A stretch of 64,000 bases of DNA, taken from Cricetomys ansorgei (lineage: Eukaryota > Chordata > Mammalia > Rodentia > Nesomyidae). Every line of letters starts with the position of its first letter. The stretch's first letter is position 1. The stretch is taken from NCBI GenBank assembly GCA_026225945.1, contig JAMJFZ010004061.1, positions 21,315,001-21,379,000 on the forward strand, written 5' to 3'. Below the pieces are notes generated by a model, which was not told the origin of the DNA, did not search any database, and saw nothing but the letters and a program-made list of their open reading frames with translations. Position numbers and translations under genes: made by a program. Below, piece after piece: positions 33,589-43,984 of the stretch.

Positions 33589-33729
33589 GATAGATTGACC
33601 TTTTCCTTGTGTTTCTTAATATATGTACAACTTACCTATTTCCTAACCACTAAAGTTATGTTATTTAGAGAAGGGGGGAGGAGAGAGAGAGAGAGAAAGA
33701 GAGTAAAAAACAAATCAAAAACATCTACA

Positions 33730-34040
33730 CCCTCACCACATAGACCTAACTGCTGCTAACATATCAGCACGCTTCTTTCCAGACTTTTAAAAAATGTCTT
33801 TTGTTTGCATAGCTGAGATGCTGCTTGGATGTAATTTTGGATCTTGCATTTTCTCTCCCTGAACATCAGAGGACAAAGCCTCCACATTTTAAGTGGCCGA
33901 GTAATAATCCATCACATGGAAATTATGTAATTGATGACCTATTCCTTCACAGTGGGATCTGTACGTTGTTTCCAACATTTTTGCTATTATAAATAACCCA
34001 GTATGAGCATGCTAGCCCATAAATCTGGAAGCGAACTGCA
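33730..34040. mobile_element. old L1 fragment
   Basis: Shows 'agtaataatccatcacatgg', 'gttgtttccaacatttttgc' and 'tattataaataacccagtat', typical of an ancient L1 3' region. Confidence 0.65.
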
Positions 34041-34174
34041 GAGTATGTTGTTTTTAGGATCATTTCCCAGAAATATCATTACTAGGTTAAGTGTCCCAAA
34101 TATTTCAAAGATTACACAGAGAAGTAGTATTCCTGATAAACAGCGTATATATTATTTTTTATATCCATTTTATA

Positions 34175-34729
34175 AATTTTATTCTTCATGTGTATGGGCT
34201 GTTTTGCTTGTATGTATGTATGTGCACCATTTGCACAAACCTGGTGTTGTGGAAATTTATTTTTAGTTATATATAAAATAATTGTTTTATGCACTGTTGG
34301 GTGAGGGGCTGCCCTAGTCTTGGCGTTTTGTATTGTCTGCAGGTGTTAGTTTTATGCGGAAGTTGTTTGATTGCTAATGATCCGCACGTGGTATCAGTAG
34401 AACACCTAAGGAGTTCTGAAAGGATAACAACACCTGAGGTGAGATGCTCGCGGTTCGACTGTGAGTATGGTGCTGGCCATGACAGGGTTCCCTCTGCTGA
34501 GGTCTGGCAGAGTTGCCACCTATGAGAATGCCTCCTTGTCTCTCTAGCTGAGCCACCACAGTAGCCTAACTACTACAGCCTGGTGTCCTTGGAGGCCAAA
34601 GTAGCTATAGGATCCCGTAGAACTGAAGTTACAGATGATTGTGAGACGTCATGCAAGTGCCAGGAACTGAACCCAGGCCCTCTGCAAGAATAGACAGTGC
34701 TCTTAACCACTGGACTATCTCTCCAGCCC
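34175..34729 (-). mobile_element. B2/B3 SINE split by an insertion
   Basis: Left part 34175-34244 ends 'cacaaacctgg'. Right part 34578-34729 resumes 'gcctggtgtccttggaggcc' and ends in the reversed head 'ggactatctctccagccct'. Together they make one reversed B2-type SINE. The gap is the element at 34245-34577. Confidence 0.85.
34245..34577 (+). mobile_element. probable solo LTR inserted in a B2 SINE
   Basis: The 333-bp insertion begins TGTTGTGGAAAT and ends CTACTACA, giving TG...CA termini. Its flanks are acctgg and gcctgg, a 6-bp duplication with one mismatch. Six-base target duplications are typical of class II (ERVK-like) proviruses. Its first 30 bases resemble the other end of the insertion at 52368-52798. 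Orientation is tentative and no coding sequence is present. Confidence 0.65.
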
Positions 34730-34964
34730 TGGCACATACATTCTTCACAAATAAATGGCAAGCCTTCCAGGGACAGAAGCTTCAAGTCTGCTTGTTCCTG
34801 TGTCAGTGTGGCCTGGGGTGGCTCTAGTAGACACCACTTCTGGCTCTGAGCTTGGATGTTACGATGCACTTTCTCTCCTGTGAGCTACTTCCCACTCAGT
34901 TTTTTCTTTTGAACTATTATGGTTCGTTTTTTAAAATGAGCAATTGTTGTATGCACATGGTGGT

Positions 34965-35457
34965 TGCAGTGGTGCTTGTAGTACTATTGTTTTGATTATT
35001 TGTTCACTTTTGTGGTGTCTATGTGTGTGCCATGCCCATGTGTAGAGCAGAGGAGATCAGCCATCTTTCTCTATGCCTTAAGACAACGTCTCTCACTGGC
35101 CAGTGAGCTTCAGGCACCCACCTTTTCCACACTCACCCCAACCCCGGAACTGGGGCTCCAGACATGTGCAGCTGTGCCTGGCTTCTTGTTTTGTTTAAGA
35201 TATGCTTTTAATTTATGTATCTGTGTGAATAAATGGCAAGAATGTGCAGGTGCTTGTGGAGGCCAGAAGAGGGCGTGAGATCCCCGGGAACTGGAGCTAC
35301 AGACAGTTCCCAGCCCGTAGGACTCAAGTCTGAAGAGCAGCAAATGTTCTTAACCACAAAGCTGTCTTCCCAGTTTCTCATGCCCCGGGATTTGAACTCA
35401 GGTCTTTATGCTCACAGAGCAAGGGCTTTTACCCACGGAGCCACTTCCCTGGCCCCT
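34965..35457 (-). mobile_element. composite SINE interrupted by a second SINE
   Basis: Outer parts are 34965-35190 (ends 'agctgtgcctggcttcttg') and about 35378-35457 ('gggatttgaactcaggtctt' to 'gagccacttccctggcccc'). Together they resemble the composites at 2140 and 61745. Confidence 0.65.
35195..35376 (-). mobile_element. B2/B3 SINE nested in the composite SINE
   Basis: Shows 'cttttaatttatgtatctgt', 'ggccagaagagggcgtgaga', 'aactggagctacagacagtt' and 'cttaaccacaaagctgtc'. Confidence 0.8.
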
Positions 35458-35517
35458 TATTATACATTTTTTCTTCTGTTTGTTTAAGACGTTTTCATAA
35501 TAAAGAGTGAAAAGGAA

Positions 35518-35706
35518 GACTGGGGATGGAATTTAACTGGTAGAGTGCTTGTCTAACATGCATGAAGTCCTGGGTTCGATTCCCACCACTAAAGGAACCC
35601 AGTAGTGGTGGTGCACACCTGTAATTACAGCACTTTTGAGGTAGAGGATTGAGGATCAGGAGTTTAAGCTTGAGGCCAGCCTGGCCTAATGAGACTGTTT
35701 CAAGGG
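35518..35706 (+). mobile_element. B4 SINE
   Basis: ID-type head 'ggggatggaatttaactgg', 'tcctgggttcgattcccacc', then a B1-like tail 'gtggtgcacacctgtaatta' and 'gaggccagcctggcctaatg'. Confidence 0.9.
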
Positions 35707-36204
35707 AAAAAAGTTTCCCTTTCTAGGAACACTATGTATTTCTCCGCATTTTCATCTACTGTTTTGCATTTCTCAATACATTTAGGTTTATGGCCATTGT
35801 GGTCACAAGCCTGGGGGTAACAGTAAATGAAAGTATCAGATTTTGCAAATGCAAGGTTTTTTTTGTTTGTTTGGTTTTTTTTTTTGTTTTGTTTTGTTTT
35901 GTTTTGTTCTTGCTTAACCATTTATAACAGCCCCTCAAAAACTAGAGGGGAAATTTCTCCAGGAAAACTCTGAGGTCTGTCTTGTGACTCAAACTCTTTA
36001 ATTTATGCTGTGTCCAACACCTAGCAGCGAGAACTGCCTTAGATGTTGCAAATGGGGAAAAAAGTGATCTCACACTGTACTTAGCTTCAGTCTTCCAAGC
36101 ACATATATCTTGGGAACTTGGTACAAGGTTACTATTACTTGCCTGCTTGGCCAGTTTCTCATGGCCTTCTACTATGAATTTTTAATTCTTAAGAAATTAT
36201 ATTT

Positions 36205-36420
36205 TAAAAATGTATTACTATTACTGTGTGTGTGTGTGTGTGTGTATGTGTGTATGCACAAACACACACAGGCACACATGTATATGCCACTTTGAGTATG
36301 TAGATGACAACTTGACAGAGTCTATTTTCTCCTTCTACTATGTGGGTCCTGGGCATCAAACTGAAGTCATCGGGCTTGGTGGCAAGTGTCTTAACCTGCT
36401 GAACCATCTTGCCAGCCCCT
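36205..36420 (-). mobile_element. B3 SINE with (TG)n tail
   Basis: The (TG)n at 36222-36244 is the reversed tail. The body reads 'tgtgggtcctgggcatcaaa' and ends 'gaaccatcttgccagcccc'. Confidence 0.8.
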
Positions 36421-36689
36421 TTTGCTCTCAGTATCTAAGGGACATGCTCATCAAATATGTATCAAATCAGTGTCAGCAAGTGGGATTTTCTCAATGTATG
36501 ACAAGACTTATCTTCTTATAAGAAGAGATACAGCAGAGTCGTGTGCCCCCCGAACCCCCTGCGCCAATGCATGTGGAAAGATGAAGCCTTACATACAGCA
36601 GTGTTGGCAATCAGAAACACGTTGTGAACTGTGCGCTAGTGTTCTCTGTAAAGTAGAAACTGCAAACAACAAACTTGGATACTGTGTTA

Positions 36690-36807
36690 GTCTTGTGCTG
36701 CAGTGACACAAATACCTAAAATAAACAAGTAAAGGGAGGAAAGAATTATTTGGGCTCATGGTCACTTGGCTTCATGGCACTGAGGCCTATAGCAAGACAG
36801 AAATATG

Positions 36808-36859
<52 letters not shown>

Positions 36860-37130
36860 AGAGGGAGAGAAACTAAGGGTATTGCCTCCTGATAGTCAGA
36901 AAACAGAGAGACTGTGGTGTAGAAGATAGCCTTCAAAGATAGCCCCCGAATGGCTTACTTCCTCTAAGCAGGATGGACCTCCCAATAGCCCATTCATAAA
37001 GATTAACTCACTGATGAAATTAGCATCCTCGTGATGCAATCGCCTCAGGATGGTGCCAGCAGCTGGGGATCAAATCTTACACACACACACACACCTTTGG
37101 TGGGGACACTTCTTATATTCAACCCATAGC
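36690..37130 (-). mobile_element. MaLR-type LTR, degraded
   Basis: Reads 'gtcttgtgctgcagtgacac' at the left and 'ttatattcaacccatagcag' at the right, the reverse of the MaLR 'tgctatggtttgaatgtg' start. A (TG)n(AG)n tract (36807-36870) has expanded inside it. Confidence 0.6.
36807..36870. repeat. (TG)n(AG)n compound microsatellite
   Basis: TG repeats change to AG repeats without a break. Confidence 0.97.
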
Positions 37131-37204
37131 AGGTATGCACTTGGCTGTGGGGATTCCCTGGTGAAGCATCCTGATTTCTTGGTGTTGCTTATTTAAATGC
37201 AAGA

Positions 37205-37320
37205 AAGAGACAAATAAAGGGAATTTAAAAAAAGAAAAAGGAAAAGAAAAGAGAAGAAAAAGAAAGAAAGGAAAAGAAAAGAAAAAAGAGAAAAAAAAAG
37301 GAAAAAATGAAGCAAACAAG
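37205..37320. repeat. A/G-rich (GAAA)n tract
   Basis: Over 100 nearly pure purines made of GAAA and GGAAAA units. No coding meaning. Confidence 0.92.
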
Positions 37321-37336
37321 CAAGCAAGCTACTCTT

Positions 37337-37453
37337 GCCAGGTGCATGCCTTTAATCCCAGGCAGGAGCAGGCAGATTCCTGAGTTCTAGGACAGCCTGG
37401 TCTACATTTGTGAATTCCAGGACAGCTAGGGCTACACAGTAAGTCCCTGTCTC

Positions 37454-37482
<29 letters not shown>
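37337..37482 (+). mobile_element. B1 SINE
   Basis: Forward B1: 'caggtgcatgcctttaatcc', 'gttctaggacagcctggtct', 'ccaggacagctagggctaca', with a long poly-A tail. Confidence 0.93.
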
Positions 37483-37484
<2 letters not shown>

Positions 37485-37573
37485 AGGAAAGGAAGGAAGG
37501 AAAGAAGGAAGGAAGAAGGAAGGAAGGAAGGGAGGAAGGGAAGGAAGGAAGGAAGGAAGGAAGGAAAGGGAGG
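37483..37573. repeat. (GGAA)n microsatellite
   Basis: Expanded from the B1 poly-A tail. Contains several uninterrupted GGAA runs, the longest near 37540-37565. Confidence 0.97.
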
Positions 37574-37579
37574 AATTGT

Positions 37580-38875
37580 AAAATGAACCTGAACTTGCTG
37601 ATTTGGTCATGGAGGGAACTTGGAAGACTGTAGCCGGACAACACAACCCTTCTGTCTCGATTACTCATGTAGCTAATCAGCCAGTTTAGAAGCCAGGAAT
37701 ACAGATGGGATCTCAAGAGAGGAGTCAGGAGATGAAGGAATGCTGTTGGCTCCCAGCTTCTGGAGGAAGTGGGAAGAATGACCCTGAAGACATTGCGGGG
37801 CTGATCAGGACTTCCACTCCCCCCACAAGCCCAGGGCAAGGGTGTTTTAGGAGACAGGGCCCACTCCTCCTCCTGCCCCCATATTCTGTCTCTGGCAGAG
37901 AGCTGCAGGATTGAAGGATGAGCCTGCTGTGCCAGGTGACCTAGAGAGTAGATAATAAATTTGGCCTGGCTAAAGTGTTGAACTCCTGGGCACTTACCAC
38001 CCCTCTCTTTCTCATTACCTCCACTTTGAAATACTATCATTTGGAGGCTCACAGGCTCACATCCACTGAAGGGTGAGCCACACCCCTCTTAGCCAACCCT
38101 AACTTATATGCCCTCAAGACTTTGGACTTTCAGTCGATGCAAGTGTGAATTGACTTTGAGGGCTGTAGTGAGAGGGTGAATGTGTTTTGCATGTGGAGAC
38201 ATGCTCTTTGGGGAATGAGAAGACAATATGTGATGGACACTGTGCCCTCCAATATGTTGAACCCTGGCCCCAGTGTGACCATATGGAAATGGTGCCTACA
38301 AGGAGACAATGAAGTTAAATGAGTCCATGAAGACGGGCTTACACATAGCATTGGCATCCTCAGAAGAGGCATACACCAGAACTTGCTCTCTGAACATACA
38401 GATAAGGGGCCACAGGAAGACACAGTTGTCTATAAACAATAGAAAAGTTATCAGAATGTGACCTGATGACACACAGCATTTGAAATTCCAGCTTCCAGGA
38501 GAGTAAAACAATTCTATCTCACGCCAGTCACACCACTTGTTGCCTGGGGCGACAAGAGCAAGTTCCTAAACCACTATCTGGTATTCCATCGCAGCAGATG
38601 GCAAGAACTCACACAATCCCTGTCTTACCATCAATGGTAAGGACCACACTTCTTCTCCTCCCACAGTGGGTGCTCACAGAGATATCCTTTGCAGACCCAC
38701 CCATCCATCCACCCATCATTTTCAAAAGCTCCCAGCCTGATATCTTTAGTTACGTTATCTGACTTTGACCAGAGTTTCCGGAAAGGAACTGGCAAGTGTA
38801 GGCATAAGGACTCAGCTTCCAGAATCTCACCTTGAAATTTGCTAGGCAATCTTATACAGATCATCAAATAAGGCA
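37580..38875. other. intergenic, nothing recognised
   Basis: Several minus frames (37432-38052, 38130-38423) start in or next to the repeats and show no domain. Confidence 0.45.
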
Positions 38876-38879
38876 TGTT

Positions 38880-39055
38880 GCATCAGGCTTTGTAGTAGTG
38901 CAGATCCACATCTGCACTGAACTGAAACCTGGCATTTGTGTGACCTTGGGCAAATTACTTAGCTTTCTGAAGGCTTGATCCCCTTCCCCCATCTTTAAAA
39001 ACAGAAATAATGCTAATATCTACCTCTTCCAGATGGTTAGGTTAATTATCATTGT
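38880..39055 (+). mobile_element. MIR
   Basis: Clear forward MIR core: 'tgtgtgaccttgggcaaatt', 'acttagctttctgaaggctt', 'aacagaaataatgctaatat'. Confidence 0.85.
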
Positions 39056-39057
39056 TA

Positions 39058-39278
39058 TCCTAGACAGTGTCCCAAGTAGTCCAGGTTGGCCTCACACTCA
39101 CCATAAAGCAATGGATAACCTTGAACTTCTGATCCTTAGCTCTCATCCCCATCCCAAGTGCTGGCATTACAGTGGTACAACAAAAAGCCAGAATTAGGGG
39201 ATGCTGGGGATGAAACCCAGGGCTTCCTGAATGCAAGACAGACACTCTACCAGATGAGATACATTACCAAGTCACAGC
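39058..39278 (-). mobile_element. B4-type SINE, diverged
   Basis: B1-like piece 'agtccaggttggcctcacac' with 'ccaagtgctggcattacagt', then the reversed ID head 'gctggggatgaaacccaggg' and 'gacactctaccagatgag'. Confidence 0.7.
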
Positions 39279-39464
39279 AAACTCACGAAAAGATCATGTA
39301 CCAGAGGCCCTAGCACCTAGAGAATGACAATAAAAGGAAGTCCTATGTGCTACTGTAATTTTTTTAGAGATAGAGATTTGTGGACTTCGTCTTCCATTCC
39401 ATCCCAAACCCTAAACCTTCACCACCCCAAATTCTGCTCCCTACTGCTCTCAACCATTCAGCCC

Positions 39465-39490
39465 GGGGCGGGACGTGGGTGGGAGGGGGG
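39465..39490 (+). promoter_or_regulatory. G-quadruplex-prone tract upstream of Adam19
   Basis: Five runs of three or more G lie within 26 bases (39465-68, 39470-72, 39477-79, 39481-83, 39485-90), about 0.68 kb before the Adam19 start codon. The pattern satisfies the G3+ loop 1-7 rule. Confidence 0.7.
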
Positions 39491-39689
39491 ATCCATCCTC
39501 CGCGATTGAGTGTAGGCAGTTTCTTAGACTTGGTTGCTTTCTGTTCCAGTCCTCTAGGATGCTGGATCCGCAGCCATCTCTCCTCCCCACCCCCATTCCC
39601 CCAAGTCAGAAAGAAAGGACTAAAGGCCCAGATTGGAGTCCTGATAAGAAAACAACTCTTTTTAGCACTTAATTCTTTGCCTTGGAATT

Positions 39690-40161
39690 AACTCTTTCAG
39701 AGCCTGCCTCCAAGAGCGGCCAACCCGGGAGGGCAGCATTGGAAGGAGTTGCCTCAGTCACCCCTAGCGCCGAGCACAAAGCAGGACGGAATAAATCAGC
39801 CTCAGTGCAGCAGAAGGGGTCTGAATTAACCCTTTCAACCCCAGCCCTGCATTCTCCCCAGGCCTCAAGTATCCGGACCATCCCTTCCCGTGGGTGCTCT
39901 TCACCTGAGTCATCCGGACTCCCAGGGGTCTTCGCTCCCACCTCCCGCTGTTGTCCCTCCACCCCCCTCCCTACCCCCGCGTGGCGCCTCCCCTCCTCCA
40001 TCTCCAGGCTGAGCCTTCAGGGGCTGGGGGCGGAGCGTCTGGGCTGCGGGCTGGGAGGCTTTTAGGCCAGCGGTTGCTTGAAAACCGCCGCCGCCGCTAG
40101 GCCGGGGGCAGGCAATGGCAGGGGTGCTGTGATCGCGGACAGTGAGAGGGCCACTGCTGTC
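39690..40161 (+). promoter_or_regulatory. Adam19: Adam19 CpG-island promoter and 5' UTR
   Basis: CpG-dense, GC-rich sequence runs from about 39690 to 40650, unlike everything upstream. No TATA box is seen before the start codon. A GC box (GGGGGCGGAG, about 40026-40035) fits Sp1/KLF-driven, TATA-less initiation. The transcription start is probably within about 120 bases of 40040, judged only from the GC box. A short upstream ORF lies at 40115-40132. Exact TSS unknown. Confidence 0.75.
40115..40132 (+). promoter_or_regulatory. upstream ORF in Adam19 leader (5 codons)
   Basis: ATG GCA GGG GTG CTG TGA, encoding MAGVL, ends 29 bases before the Adam19 ATG. It is in a different frame. Its context (caatgg: G at +4, C at -3) is moderate. 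It would matter only if transcription starts upstream of 40115. Confidence 0.55.
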
Positions 40162-40258
40162 ATGCCCGGGCGCGCGGGCGCCGCCCGGTTCTGCTTGCTG
40201 GCTCTTGCTCTGCCTCTACACTGGCCGCTGGCGGCGTGCGAGCCGGGATGGACCGCAA
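40162..40258 (+). CDS. Adam19: Adam19 coding exon 1 (signal peptide)
   Basis: The ATG at 40162-40164 has G at -3, and an in-frame TAG at 40063 closes the frame upstream, which supports this start. Thirty-two codons plus one base run to a consensus donor (GTAAGT at 40259). The peptide starts MPGRAGAARFCLLALALP, has a hydrophobic Leu/Ala core at residues 10-19, and has a likely signal-peptidase site near Ala25. It matches the N-terminus of ADAM19 (MPG-AGAAR, then ACEPGWT). Known: ADAM19 (meltrin beta) is a type I membrane metalloprotease-disintegrin that sheds substrates such as neuregulin and acts in heart and nerve development. Downstream exons for the protease, disintegrin and membrane domains lie outside the window. 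Against the mouse protein as I remember it, a few residues differ, suggesting another rodent. Confidence 0.95.
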
Positions 40259-43200
40259 GTAAGTGGCAGCGCGTAGCAGGGTCCTGGGGCGGCTGGGGTG
40301 CGTGGCCATAGGGTCTGGGAGTCGCTCTTGCAGGCCCGGAGCTCCGGGTCCGCTATCCCTGCTCTCTCTGCCACTCCCCGGGGCGTGAGTCCCGCCACCC
40401 CCAAGCCTGGGAGCCTAGGCTTTGTTCTCGTGCGGTGAGCCACGGGAGGTCGTGGATCTGGTGCACGCACTGAGCAGTCAGAAAGCCGTGGGTCCTTTCG
40501 CTTCTCGTCTTCCCCTCTCCATCTCTATACCGTTTTCCTGCTTTGGTCTTTTCTTTCCGCTGCTCTCCCGGTCTTTGCTCTGTTTTCTCACGGTTTGCTC
40601 ATCTCCGCTCCGCCTCTCATTGCTATTTTGCGCCCGCTGCTCTAGTAGTCCCAGAGCATCCCCCAGAGGAGCACCCCAAGCATCCTGTGAACAATGGGTG
40701 GGGGAGCCACTCCCTGGGATTTTGCTGGGAGCCAAATGCATGCCAGCGGGTTAGAAAAATCAAGGGCTTCCAAGAAATTAAGGTAGGGTGGTTTACTGGG
40801 TTTCTCTGGCTGTACACTTCACATCCCTGTGTTGACAGTGACCCTACTAAAAGACCCTCAAGGGAAGACGCACGCTCATTATGCAGACTGTTCACAACCG
40901 AGAAAGTCGATATGCATAGTTGCACTCCACACTGAAGACCTCTTGACACTGAAACAAGGGCTCTCTTTCCACCCCACCCAACGCCCGCCCTCTCTTGGCC
41001 TCAGTTTCCCCATCTGTGAAGAAAGGAGGATGGGCTCCGTGCTTTCAGTTTGGATGCTGGATAATGTCTGTTTCTCAGAACTCTTTTCCCAGACACCACA
41101 CCACTCCCATCCCTCATAGGCTCTCCTAGGATTTCGCGGAAGGGACGGTCCCGGAGGGAGGTGAGGGGGTGCCTGGCTTCTGTCATTCTGACCCAGGAAA
41201 GCTTAGCCTTAGCTCTGCAGCAGCTGGAGGTCTGGGCTGACTCCAGAGGTCAGCATTTTCAAATCAAGCCGACAACGCCCGGTACGGGCTGGGCAGGCGG
41301 CACCCCCTCCCCCCAGAGCCTGACCCTATCCCCCCCCCCGCCCCCAACGCTGTGCTCCAGCCGGCATACGGCATACGAAGCCCTCTTTTCAAAGCTCTTG
41401 TACCAAAGGGGAAACTAGGGAGGGCTTGGGGTTCCTTTAGGAAGAGGGAGCCAGGTCCTGTTTCAGTCTGATTTTCCAGCCTAGCACGTGCACAGAAGAC
41501 AGGCTTCTGAGCAAACTTCATTGGATTCTGAGGCCCTCAGATCACTCAGCGGAGCAGAGTTGCTGTAGACCTGGGAAGAAATAAAAATCTATGAGTAGTA
41601 AAATGACCTATGATCCACAAATGAGCAGTTACTATTAATATTTTGCTTTCCCTCCTTCCTGTCTTTCTATGACTATATACTGATGAATTTGGAAACATAC
41701 CACACATGCACTTTAAAGGTACTTCCCAAATCATGACGTTTCCCAAAACTATGATTTTAATGACTGCAAGTTCTACCAAGAGACCACAGAAATATAATTT
41801 CCCCGAAGTTAAACTCCTGGCTCTCATATAAACGAGACAAAGATTTTTTTTCTCCGTTTATGAGGTGGCAGAAATGGCTGCTGAAACTGGTTAAAAGCAT
41901 TAGCAGAACCATGGTGATAAGGGGGTTGATATGGTGAAGTCCCATGGTTGAGACTGAGAATCACGTGATTGTTGGTGATCATGCTCAGTTAATGTTAAAC
42001 ACCGCTGAGTATACACCTTCCATCAAAAGTAAATAAAAAAGCTAGATAGCATTCTCTTAGCCAAATCATCCCTTTGTTAAACAGAACTCCAGATCTGATG
42101 CTGAAAGATGATCCCACATGCTGCTTGTCTTATTTCCAAGTTGTGAGAGTCTTTTCTCAAGCTGTATTGTGTTTTAAAGCTGCACTGTATGTGTTTAGAC
42201 TGGAGATTGCTTTCAGTATTTTTCACCATCCTGAGACCTTTACACTTCTCTCAGACACCATACAGCTCCTTTTCTTTAAGAGCCTAGACTTAGCAGTTAC
42301 TATAGCAGGGACTATATGACTTACTCCTTCATGAGCATTAAGCACTTTAGCATAGCGCTTGGCATAGGGTTCAGACCTCATAATGTACTGAATAAATATG
42401 TGAATGTATTTATCCCTTCTGATTTGTACCAGTGTAAATGAAACCGATGAGATTTATTTTTTTTTATTTTTTTAGGCTACATTTGGTTAGCAAATAAATC
42501 ACATTAGTCATCTGAAAAGGAATTTAATCAATGGCAATCCTACCACTCCAACACCTTTTAAATTTTCTTCTCTGAGACAGAAGGCTTGTAGCCCTAGGCT
42601 ATCTTTGAACTTATAGTATAGCCAAGGACGGCCAGGGAACACCTAGCCCTGTTGCAGAGGTTACAGATGTGCACCACAATGTCCAGCACAGCTGTCTTTT
42701 ATGTCACTCATGTTATTGATGTAGTTGGATTAGAAGGAACTGAACATTTGGAGGTCTTAGCTACACCTCTGGGGTCTTTGGGGTCTTTGCCCTATTTCGG
42801 AGACTTAATTTGCTTAGGAGCCAGGAAATTTTTTATTTTTTTAAAAAAAGGATGTTCTGTAACTAGTTTTTGAACATGGCTCTCCTGTGGTTTCTGTCTT
42901 TCTCTTGAGAACTCACTGCCTACCTATCTCGAGGGTTGTGAGGAGAAGGGAGAACTGGAGGTGAGAAGGTTTGGAGACTAGGAAGTGAAAAACAACTGCA
43001 AACTTGCCAGTAAGACCGGTCAAGTTAAGATTAATGATTTGCAAGTTAATGCTAATGGTTTGTAGGTTAGGAGCAATTCACTTTTCTTCTCACCTGTGGC
43101 CCTGTCAGCCTCTCCCCGCAAGGGAGGTGAGTGATTTCTCCAAAAAGAAAATTAAAGCTCAGTGGTAACAAACCCTGTGGGTTCAACCTTCAGAATCTAC

Positions 43201-43984
43201 CCAGAGTCTCACCACTTCATTCCGCTCCACGATGCTATCCAAGTCAGAGCCATGATCATCTCTTACCAGGGCTCCTGTGCACCTGTAGCCTTGCTGCCCA
43301 CCTTCCTGCTTCTGCTCCGTAACCCCCCTTCATTCTCCACCCAGCAGGCAGACTCATCTTTAAAGACAAAACTAATAGGGATCATATTGCTTTTGTGTTT
43401 TTAAGACATCTTTTGTGTTATCACACCTACCACTGTCTCGCTTAGCACATTTCTTATGGACATCCTCTGATTTACTAGACCACCTCTCCTTCCTTAGCTT
43501 TTGGATCTCCTGGAACTGGAATTGGAGATAGCTGTGAGCATACCTGACTCGCTGGACTATTTCCCTTTCTTGCTTGTTCCTTAGTTAAGCCAAGCCTTTG
43601 CCACTCTTTGCTTTTCCTTAGGTCTCAAACACTGACCATCCTGTTGAAAACAGGCACCCTGCCAGGTGTCCCCTTTATCCTGTGGCACAATCCTGTTTTT
43701 CTCCAGGGCAGTTAGCACCATCTGAGAATGTCTGTTCATTTCCTGTCTCTTGGCGTGGACGCACAGACCTTGTTTACCTTGTCTTCATCACTTTTGTCAC
43801 CAAGTCACAGAAGAGCCCAGCAGGTCTTCTGATAGCCTGGGGTGAAGCACTTTTCAGGCAACTATGGCTGCCTCCAGAAGTGGTCTGGAGCAGCACTTGG
43901 ACTTCCTAGCGATATGCCTGCTCCTGAATGTCTGGCGTGTGGAGGTCTGGGTTTCTTACGATTTTTGCTGTCCTGTGTTGGCAG
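40259..43984 (+). other. Adam19: Adam19 intron 1 (3,726 bp)
   Basis: GT at 40259, AG at 43983-43984, phase 1. The CpG island continues to about 40650. A long C-run is at 41331-41345, a B1-like SINE at 42573-42692 and a MIR/L2-like scrap near 42340-42420. The rest is unrecognised. The 130-codon and 110-codon frames in its first part are GC-rich by-products. Confidence 0.9.
42573..42692 (-). mobile_element. B1-like SINE, old
   Basis: Shows 'tctgagacagaaggcttgta', 'gccctaggctatctttgaac' and 'ggttacagatgtgcaccaca'. Confidence 0.6.

Noticed and set aside
37432..38052. 206-residue minus-strand ORF with Phe/Ser/Leu repeats
   Set aside because: Its repetitive part is the B1 poly-A and (GGAA)n tract. 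The remainder shows no domain or splice signals.
39682..40065. 127-codon plus frame just upstream of Adam19
   Set aside because: It lies in the CpG island, where stop codons are rare by composition. It has no recognised domain and ends in the promoter region.
40078..40161. In-frame TTG 28 codons upstream of the Adam19 ATG as an alternative start
   Set aside because: TTG initiation is rare in mammals. The ATG at 40162 gives the known N-terminus with its signal peptide and has G at -3.
40115..40161. TATA box or initiator for Adam19
   Set aside because: No TATA motif is seen near the expected start. The region is CpG-rich and TATA-less.
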